A stretch of DNA of 64,000 nucleotides from an uncultured Fibrobacter sp. (GTDB lineage Bacteria > Fibrobacterota > Fibrobacteria > Fibrobacterales > Fibrobacteraceae): assembly GCA_934691725.1 (NCBI GenBank), contig CAKUTF010000011.1, positions 1 to 64,000 of the forward strand. Reading direction: 5' to 3'. Both the position numbers and the translations under genes were made by a program. The stretch's first letter is position 1; the number at the start of each line of letters is the position of its first letter. Of the stretch, positions 58,798 through 64,000 are shown piece by piece. The notes under the pieces were generated by a model. That model ran no database searches. It was not told the origin of the DNA and saw only the letters and a list, made by a program, of their open reading frames with translations.

Positions 58798-60045
58798 TTA
58801 ATCCTTGAATTTTTTGATGATGACGACACCGTTGTGGCCGCCGAAACCTAGGGACGCCGATGCGGCGCAGTCGATGTTTCCCGGAACGCCCTGGTTCGGA
58901 ACGTAATCTAAGTCGCAAGTCTCGTCCGGGTTTTCCAGGTTGATCGTCGCAGGGAAAAACGAGTCACGAATGGCGAGCGTACTGACAATCGCTTCGATGG
59001 CGCCCGCGGCTCCGACGCAATGCCCGGTCATGCTCTTCGTACTTGAAACCTTGATTTTGTAGGCGTGTTGTCCGAGCGCCGCCTTGAGCATCGCCGTTTC
59101 GGTCGAATCGTTCAGGCGGGTAGATGTTCCGTGCGCGTTGTAGTAGTCGATCGTTTCCGGAGAAATTTCCGCATCGTCAATCGCCCGAAGCAGGGCCTTG
59201 GCGCAAGTCGCTCCGTCCGGACGCGGGCTTGTGATGTGGTAAGCGTCCGCCGAAGCCCCGTAACCGGCGAGTTCCGCATAAATGTGCGCACCGCGAGCCT
59301 TGGCGTGTTCGAGTTCTTCGAGTACGAGAATCGCTCCGCCTTCGCCCATGACGAACCCCGAACGGTCCCTGTCAAACGGGCGGGAAGCCTTTTCGGGCGC
59401 GTCGTTGAACTTGTCCGTCAGAGCGTGCATTCCGGCAAAGCTCTTGATTGAAAATTCCGTGATGCCGCTTTCCGATCCGCCGGCAAGGCAAATGTCCAAG
59501 CGACCGGAACGAATCGTATCAAGGGCAAGCCCGAGCGCATCCGTTCCCGAAGCACATGCTGTTGCAATGGTCCAGGCGGAACCTGTAATTCCCAAGGCGA
59601 TAGAGACGTTCGCAGCGGCTTCGTTCGGAATCAGCTCCGGCATCGCAAGGGGCGAGGCCCGTCGTTTCCCGCTTTCGATGTACTTGGAAAAAGAAGCGTC
59701 GATAATGTCCATCCCGGAGAGCCCGTTCCCGGCAACGATTCCCGTCTTGTCTTCGGCAAGAACTTCTTTCGAAAGCTTCGCATCGGAGACTGCCTCGTTT
59801 GCCGCGGCGAGCAGGAACTGGGTGAACCTCGCCATGCGCCGTGCTTCCTTCGGATCGATTCCGTGATCTTCGGGAGCGAAGTTCTTGATTTCCGCGGCGA
59901 TTTTCACCGGCGAAGAGCCCGCATCGAATAAAGTAATCGGTCCCACTCCGCAAATGCCTTGGCGGATGGACTTCCACAGTTCGGGCACCGAATTTCCGAC
60001 CGGAGTGATCGCGCCCATGCCCGTGATAACAACTCGTCTTTTCAT
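58798..60045 (-). CDS. fabF: 3-oxoacyl-ACP synthase II (FabF-like)
   Basis: The 415-residue condensing enzyme has the Cys-His-His triad: Cys in TACASGTDALG (about 164), His in NAHGTSTRLND (about 305) and His in KSMTGHCVGAAGA (about 340). It extends acyl-ACP with malonyl-ACP. It stands 3 bases after the AMP-ligase gene and 16 before fabV. A FabF outside a full fab cluster, next to a thioesterase, suggests a specialised acyl product. Confidence 0.93.
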   Translation of the reverse strand: MKRRVVITGMGAITPVGNSVPELWKSIRQGICGVGPITLFDAGSSPVKIAAEIKNFAPEDHGIDPKEARRMARFTQFLLAAANEAVSDAKLSKEVLAEDKTGIVAGNGLSGMDIIDASFSKYIESGKRRASPLAMPELIPNEAAANVSIALGITGSAWTIATACASGTDALGLALDTIRSGRLDICLAGGSESGITEFSIKSFAGMHALTDKFNDAPEKASRPFDRDRSGFVMGEGGAILVLEELEHAKARGAHIYAELAGYGASADAYHITSPRPDGATCAKALLRAIDDAEISPETIDYYNAHGTSTRLNDSTETAMLKAALGQHAYKIKVSSTKSMTGHCVGAAGAIEAIVSTLAIRDSFFPATINLENPDETCDLDYVPNQGVPGNIDCAASASLGFGGHNGVVIIKKFKD

Positions 60046-60048
60046 GAA

Positions 60049-61743
60049 TTATTTCGCCTTTTCGGAATCGCGTTTCTGTTGTTCCTGCTTGTCCTTTTCG
60101 CGAATTGCGACGCGGCGGATTTTTCCGCTAATCGTCTTCGGGAGTTCCAGGACAAAGTCGATGATGCGCGGGCTCTTGTAGGAAGCTGCGATTTTTTTCG
60201 TGAACAGCTGGATATCCTTCGCAAGCTCCTTGGACGCTTCGTAGCCTTTCTGCAAAACGATTGTCGCCTTGATCGCCTGGCCGCGTGACGGATCTTCCAC
60301 ACCGGTGACAGCGCATTCGAGGACCGCTGGATGCTTCAGTAAAACCTCTTCCACTTCGAACGGGCTTATCCGGTAACCGGAACTTTTGATTAAATCGTCC
60401 GTTCGCCCGATAAACCAGCAGTAGCCATCCTTGTCCATCCACGCCGTATCGCCCGTGTGATAGACTCCGCCTTCGAAAACCTTTTGCGTGCGCTCTTCGT
60501 CGCGGTAATAGCCGCCGAACATGCCGAAAGGCTTACCGCCATCGATGCGGATGATGATTTCGCCGACTTCTTCCGGGTCGCAGGTCGAGCCGTCCGGTCG
60601 CACGATGTCTATCCGGTAGCCGGGAGAAGGTTTTCCCATGGAACCGGGCCGCGGTTCCATCCACGGAAAGTTTCCCTCGGTGAGAGTGAGTTCCGTCTGG
60701 CCGTAGCCTTCGTGCAGGCGGTGTCCGGTTTTTTCGAGCCAGCGGTTGTAAATATCGACGTTCAAGGCTTCACCCGCCGTGACGCAGTACTTCAGGTTTG
60801 ACAAATCGTATTTGGAAAGGTCGTGCTGCAAGAGATAGCGGTAAACCGTCGGAGGCGCGCAGAACGTGGAGACCTTGAACTCCGCCATCTTTTCGAGAAG
60901 CTTGCCGGGGATGAACGTGTTCATGTCGTAGCTGAACACCGCGGAGCCTGCTATCCACTGCCCGTAGATTTTTCCCCACAGAGCCTTGGCCCAGCCGGTT
61001 TCCGCCACGGTCAAATGGACTCCACCGTCGATGACGTTCTGCCAATACTTCGCCGTCACGATGTGACCCAGCGGATAAGTGAACGTGTGCGCGACCATCT
61101 TCGGATTGCTCGATGTCCCGCTCGTAAAGTAGATGACCATGATATCGTCGTTCGTCGTCGCGGCTTCGCCTTGTGGACGCGGGAACTTCGGCGAGCAGAT
61201 TTCGTAATCGTCATAGAAGGAGATCCAGCCTTGGCGTGGCTGCCCAATCGTCACCAGCTTCTCGACCGACGGGGACTTGGCGCGGGCCGTTTCGATTTCC
61301 TTCTGGAGCGCCGGGTCGTCGTATGTCACGACCATCTTGATGTCCGCGGCGTGGAAGCGGTATTCCAGGTCCTCGGACGTGAGCATGTTCGTCGCGGGGA
61401 CGGCAATCGCTCCGATGCGGTGAAGCGCGAGCAGGAAGAACCAGAACTCGTAGCGGCGGCGGAGCATCAGCTGGACGCGGTCGCCCTTTTGGATGCCCTG
61501 TTCCACGAGGAAGTTCGCTGTGCGGTTCGAGGCAACGGAGATGTCCTTGAACGTAAACGAATGCCGTTCGTCGTTGTCGTCGCACCAGACAAGCGCGACT
61601 TTTTTCGGATCGCTCTGCGCGTAGTCATCGACGACATCGTAGGCGAAGTTGAAATTGTCGGGAATGTGAATCTTGAAGTTCGCGTATAGATCTTCGTAGG
61701 AATCGTAATCCACCCGATCGATAAATTTTTGAAGCAGAGACAT
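60049..61743 (-). CDS. Acyl-CoA synthetase / AMP-dependent ligase
   Basis: The 564-residue enzyme activates a carboxylic acid with ATP. AMP-binding motif YFTSGTSSNPKMVAH is near 210-224, YGQTELTLTEGNFP near 345, and the hinge/C-domain motif IGRTDDLIKSSGYRISPFEV near 445. The closest pattern is that of medium-chain acyl-CoA synthetases. A C-terminal Lys/Glu tail follows the catalytic Lys in PKTISGKIRRV. The fatty acid released by the thioesterase in the same operon is its likely substrate. Confidence 0.9.
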   Translation of the reverse strand: MSLLQKFIDRVDYDSYEDLYANFKIHIPDNFNFAYDVVDDYAQSDPKKVALVWCDDNDERHSFTFKDISVASNRTANFLVEQGIQKGDRVQLMLRRRYEFWFFLLALHRIGAIAVPATNMLTSEDLEYRFHAADIKMVVTYDDPALQKEIETARAKSPSVEKLVTIGQPRQGWISFYDDYEICSPKFPRPQGEAATTNDDIMVIYFTSGTSSNPKMVAHTFTYPLGHIVTAKYWQNVIDGGVHLTVAETGWAKALWGKIYGQWIAGSAVFSYDMNTFIPGKLLEKMAEFKVSTFCAPPTVYRYLLQHDLSKYDLSNLKYCVTAGEALNVDIYNRWLEKTGHRLHEGYGQTELTLTEGNFPWMEPRPGSMGKPSPGYRIDIVRPDGSTCDPEEVGEIIIRIDGGKPFGMFGGYYRDEERTQKVFEGGVYHTGDTAWMDKDGYCWFIGRTDDLIKSSGYRISPFEVEEVLLKHPAVLECAVTGVEDPSRGQAIKATIVLQKGYEASKELAKDIQLFTKKIAASYKSPRIIDFVLELPKTISGKIRRVAIREKDKQEQQKRDSEKAK

Positions 61744-61770
61744 AAAAACCTCGATTGCTTTTCCGCGAAA

Positions 61771-62595
61771 TTACAAATCGCGGTAGAAAATTTTTTCCCG
61801 TTTGGAGAGCGCGTAACGGACAAGGTTCAAAACGCGGTGTTCCCCGATCGTGGTAAAGTCCGCATTGTGAATCGTGAGACGCGGAGTACCGAGAGGCGCC
61901 TGAATCGTGAGACAGGCCGAAGTCTGCGCGACGCCGAGCGAAATTTCCGGCAGACCGGCAAAGCTGATGCCGAACGAAAGGAACTTTTCCACATCGTCCT
62001 TCTTGGAAGGCTCGGATTCGATTTCGTTCTCGTCGAGCGAAACGACCAGGTCGTGCTTCTTGTAGATGGACGTTCTGTCCTCGTAAGTGTTGAACTTTGC
62101 GAGAACCTGTTCCTTCAGGAAGTTGTTGTCATACCAGGCCGGCGGAACGAACCCGACGGGAAGCGTATCCTGCCCGAGACCGCGCCAAATGGCGATCGAA
62201 CGGTCGAGAAGCGCCTGGGATTCCTGCTCGGAGAGGCCCGCAAATTCCGCCACGTTTCCCGAAAGCATCAGGGCGCTCTTGCCGAAGACCGAGCGTTCCT
62301 TGCCGAGATTTGCAAAGTGGCGCGCTCCGTGGAGCAGAAGCTCGTGACCGTCTTTCCGGATTTTTTCAATCGCATCCGAAAAGCGTTCGCGTTCGTCTTC
62401 GGTAGCGGCCCCGACGGAGGGAACGACCGCGACGGAAATGGGCGACGCCGTCACCGCGGAAATCTTGTCTATCTGGACAAGCGCCTTTTCAAAATTCTTG
62501 ATATTGAAATCGTGGTAGCAGAGGATGAATCTCTTGCCTTTGAAATTTTCCGCTTCGGCAGTGGAAATATCGGCGATGTCCTTGTTGAGTTCCAT
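61771..62595 (-). CDS. DUF2334/polysaccharide-deacetylase-like protein
   Basis: The 274-residue protein has the deacetylase-like core: ILCYHDFNIKNFEKA (first acidic strand), HELLLHGARHF (metal-site His pair) and PVGFVPPAWYDNNFLK (the PPxW strand). DUF2334 proteins of this NodB-like type have uncertain substrates. AGGAG lies 8 bases before the ATG. Its place within an acyl-chain operon suggests removal of an acyl group from a lipid or glycan; this is inference. Confidence 0.7.
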   Translation of the reverse strand: MELNKDIADISTAEAENFKGKRFILCYHDFNIKNFEKALVQIDKISAVTASPISVAVVPSVGAATEDERERFSDAIEKIRKDGHELLLHGARHFANLGKERSVFGKSALMLSGNVAEFAGLSEQESQALLDRSIAIWRGLGQDTLPVGFVPPAWYDNNFLKEQVLAKFNTYEDRTSIYKKHDLVVSLDENEIESEPSKKDDVEKFLSFGISFAGLPEISLGVAQTSACLTIQAPLGTPRLTIHNADFTTIGEHRVLNLVRYALSKREKIFYRDL

Positions 62596-62649
62596 TCAAA
62601 ATTCTCCTATGATTAAACTTAAAATAGAAAAAGCCGCGGCGACTTGCCG

Positions 62650-63414
62650 TCAAAATGCAAGCTCGCTCGCAAAAGCCACTTCGCCGTTCTTCTTTCCGAC
62701 GACAACATGCCGATTTTCGCCCGTTTTCGCCAAAAAGATTTCCACGGTTTCTCCGAGCAGCAGTTCTTTGGAATAATTTATGCGAAATTCAATTAACGGG
62801 CGTTCAGCAAGTTCCGCAGGCAGGGAATTTTTGATAAAGGCTCCGTAAAAGGCGTTGTCCGTGTGATTGTTCCCGTCGAGGTGCGAACGCATGATTTTTT
62901 CTTCGCCGATTTTTTCGAGCGCATCCGGCACGAGAATTTTCCCGCAAGAAATTTCGCCCGAGTCAAACGGCACCGAATTCAACTTCCGATACGGGAGAAT
63001 CGCCTTGACCGGGAGAATTTTCCGGGTATTAAAATCAGCGAGAAACCATTTGGAAAGCCCCGAAACCAGAAGTTCACCGCTTTCGCTCTTGACTTTGTAG
63101 TCGCGCACGAACTGCCACGATTCCGCCTTCCATTCGGTCGTCACCCATTCGACGCGCTCGTTGATTTTCGGCATCCGATGGAAACGAAAGGCTGACCGCG
63201 CAAGGAAGCGCGCCAAGCCATGTTCCACGAGAAAAGGCATCGACGTCCCGCGATGGAAAATATCCTCCGAAGAGATGTCCGTCGTCTTGCGCAAAAAATC
63301 GAACAGGCTGAGCGATCCGTCCGGGCCGCATTCCGTATAGGACACGCGACTTTCGACGTGAAAGGTGAAGCCGTCGTCATCGTAGCGGCGGGAAAATGTT
63401 TCGCAAAAAGGCAT
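62650..63414 (-). CDS. Acyl-ACP thioesterase (FatA/FatB type)
   Basis: The 254-residue protein has two hot-dog halves. VSYTECGPDGSLSLFDFLRK begins the first, EWVTTEWKAESWQFVRDY crosses the middle, and the catalytic DGNNHTDNAFYGAFIKNSLP (Asn-His) lies in the second. It releases free fatty acid from acyl-ACP. It is the first gene of the five-gene operon. The AMP ligase downstream could re-activate the product as acyl-CoA or acyl-AMP. Confidence 0.88.
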   Translation of the reverse strand: MPFCETFSRRYDDDGFTFHVESRVSYTECGPDGSLSLFDFLRKTTDISSEDIFHRGTSMPFLVEHGLARFLARSAFRFHRMPKINERVEWVTTEWKAESWQFVRDYKVKSESGELLVSGLSKWFLADFNTRKILPVKAILPYRKLNSVPFDSGEISCGKILVPDALEKIGEEKIMRSHLDGNNHTDNAFYGAFIKNSLPAELAERPLIEFRINYSKELLLGETVEIFLAKTGENRHVVVGKKNGEVAFASELAF

Positions 63415-63571
63415 AGGGGAAATCTAGAAAATCCGAATTTTCATAATGGAGACTTTAAAAAGACGATTTTTTTCCAAAATCCCTTGATGAAACTTTTTTT
63501 TTACTTGCATATAAAAAGGTTGCTTGTTTGAGCGACTGAAAACAACGGGCTAAGCCCAAAGGAAAATACCT

Positions 63572-63655
63572 ATGATCGGAAATGCACTTCAAAAAGGTTC
63601 CACCGTCTATGTTTATAACGAAAAAGGACAAATGCAATACACAAAATCCGTGTAA
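63572..63655 (+). CDS. Possible 27-residue peptide
   Basis: AAAGGAAA precedes ATG 63572. The peptide MIGNALQKGSTVYVYNEKGQ then MQYTKSV has a beta-hairpin look (STVYVYNEKGQMQYT). It is followed 20 bases later by a hairpin. It may be a real short protein or the first part of a longer gene cut by a stop. An AT-rich promoter-like region lies at 63460-63560. Confidence 0.35.
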   Translation: MIGNALQKGSTVYVYNEKGQMQYTKSV

Positions 63656-63674
63656 CAATTTCTAACGGTCGTCT

Positions 63675-63706
63675 CTAAAAAGTTCAACTCAAAGAGAACT
63701 TTTTAG
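63675..63706 (+). terminator. Hairpin after the small peptide gene
   Basis: CTAAAAAGTTC (63675-63685) and GAACTTTTTAG (63696-63706) are exact complements around a 10-base loop; a short T4 run follows after GGGGCGC. It may be a terminator or palindromic repeat. The stretch 63707-63841 shows no gene. Confidence 0.5.
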
Positions 63707-63841
63707 GGGCGCTTTTAAGAATCACAACCATAAAAGCGGAAAAAAGATTTTTAAAACAAGAACAAGCCAGGAACCCTAGGTTATAGACCTCACAAACCAT
63801 CTTGATTTTTAGTCGCCCTCGACCAGTAACCAATAAAACGC

Positions 63842-64000
63842 TTACGCTTCGAACCAATTCTCTATTTTTAGCGGAGAGACTTTTGCGATAGGTTCGAAAT
63901 CTTTTGCATTCCGCGTCACAAGGATTAAATCGTTCGCCAAGGCTGTCGCTGCAATCTGAAAGTCGCATATCGGTCTTGGTTGCTCAACCTTGTTGCATTT
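63842..64000 (-). CDS. vapC: PIN-domain (VapC-like) toxin, C-terminal part
   Basis: Reading in from the window end, the frame gives KVEQPRPICDFQIAATALAN, then DLILVTRNAKDFEPIAKVSP and LKIENWFEA, stopping at 63842. The Asp in CDFQIAATA and the TRNAKDF segment are the third acidic motif and last strand-helix of VapC. The N-terminus and antitoxin lie beyond 64000. This is the third vapC locus in the window. Confidence 0.75.
   Translation of the reverse strand, partial: KCNKVEQPRPICDFQIAATALANDLILVTRNAKDFEPIAKVSPLKIENWFEA

Overview
The window looks like a chromosomal segment of a Gram-negative, moderate-GC bacterium, most likely a Fibrobacter or close relative (Fibrobacterota). The placement rests on gene style and content: many signal-peptide and lipoprotein orphans, LamG and lamin-tail surface proteins, outer-membrane barrels, a C-terminal sorting-like tail, a plant-type acyl-ACP thioesterase beside FabV/FabF, and many lineage-restricted secreted proteins. 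This is inference and was not checked against a database.

Layout. 1-1757: right end of an IS element that has cut the 5' end off a lipoprotein gene whose intact paralog follows. 1871-12610: acyltransferase and LamG genes, secA-tmk, a DUF3943 protein, a degenerate MNT-like protein, a periplasmic-binding lipoprotein-like protein, rubrerythrin. 12714-17039: MATE exporter, ferredoxin plus geranylgeranyl-reductase-like flavoprotein, Fsr-type MFS. 17075-21211: a type II restriction-modification pair and two exported orphans. 21519-23999: glycogen phosphorylase. 24051-29456 is an accessory island: vapBC, a barnase-like RNase without visible barstar, a long structured hairpin, a run of tiny exported or membrane proteins (two apparently frameshifted, one at a G7 tract) and a coupled DUF3791-DUF3990-DUF3791 operon that resembles an ADP-ribosyltransferase toxin system. 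29578-39965: PRPP-synthetase-like protein, NhaA, a tightly overlapping DUF4956-HlyD-TolC-VTC-lamin-tail operon, NYN protein, outer-membrane protein. 40112-42682: the rpmH-rnpA-yidD-yidC block. 42974-49225: frameshifted vapC with intact antitoxin, a large MmeI-like single-chain restriction-modification gene, flavodoxin, an IS5-family element. 49288-63414: exported orphans, ahcY, a sigma-70 factor, an orphan LytS-type kinase, infC-rpmI-rplT, tRNA-Gly, and a five-gene fatty-acid operon. The window ends inside another PIN-domain gene.

The most unusual structure is a family of degenerate 7-bp-period repeats. They fill most long intergenic gaps here, mixed with a CCGG-containing palindrome and a TAGACGTC module. 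They also lie inside the MmeI-like gene twice. One copy is an approximately 265-bp array translated in frame. The other is a 468-bp (156 x 3) insertion with 32-bp imperfect terminal inverted repeats made of the same heptamers. It carries a complete four-helix-bundle (23S rRNA intervening-sequence/Avd-like) gene with its own ribosome-binding site in a different frame, while the host frame stays open throughout. This looks like a small mobile cassette that inserts into coding sequence without breaking it. It is the best candidate here for an undescribed system.

Most genes are in short operons with ATGA-type overlaps, and several strong intrinsic terminators separate them.
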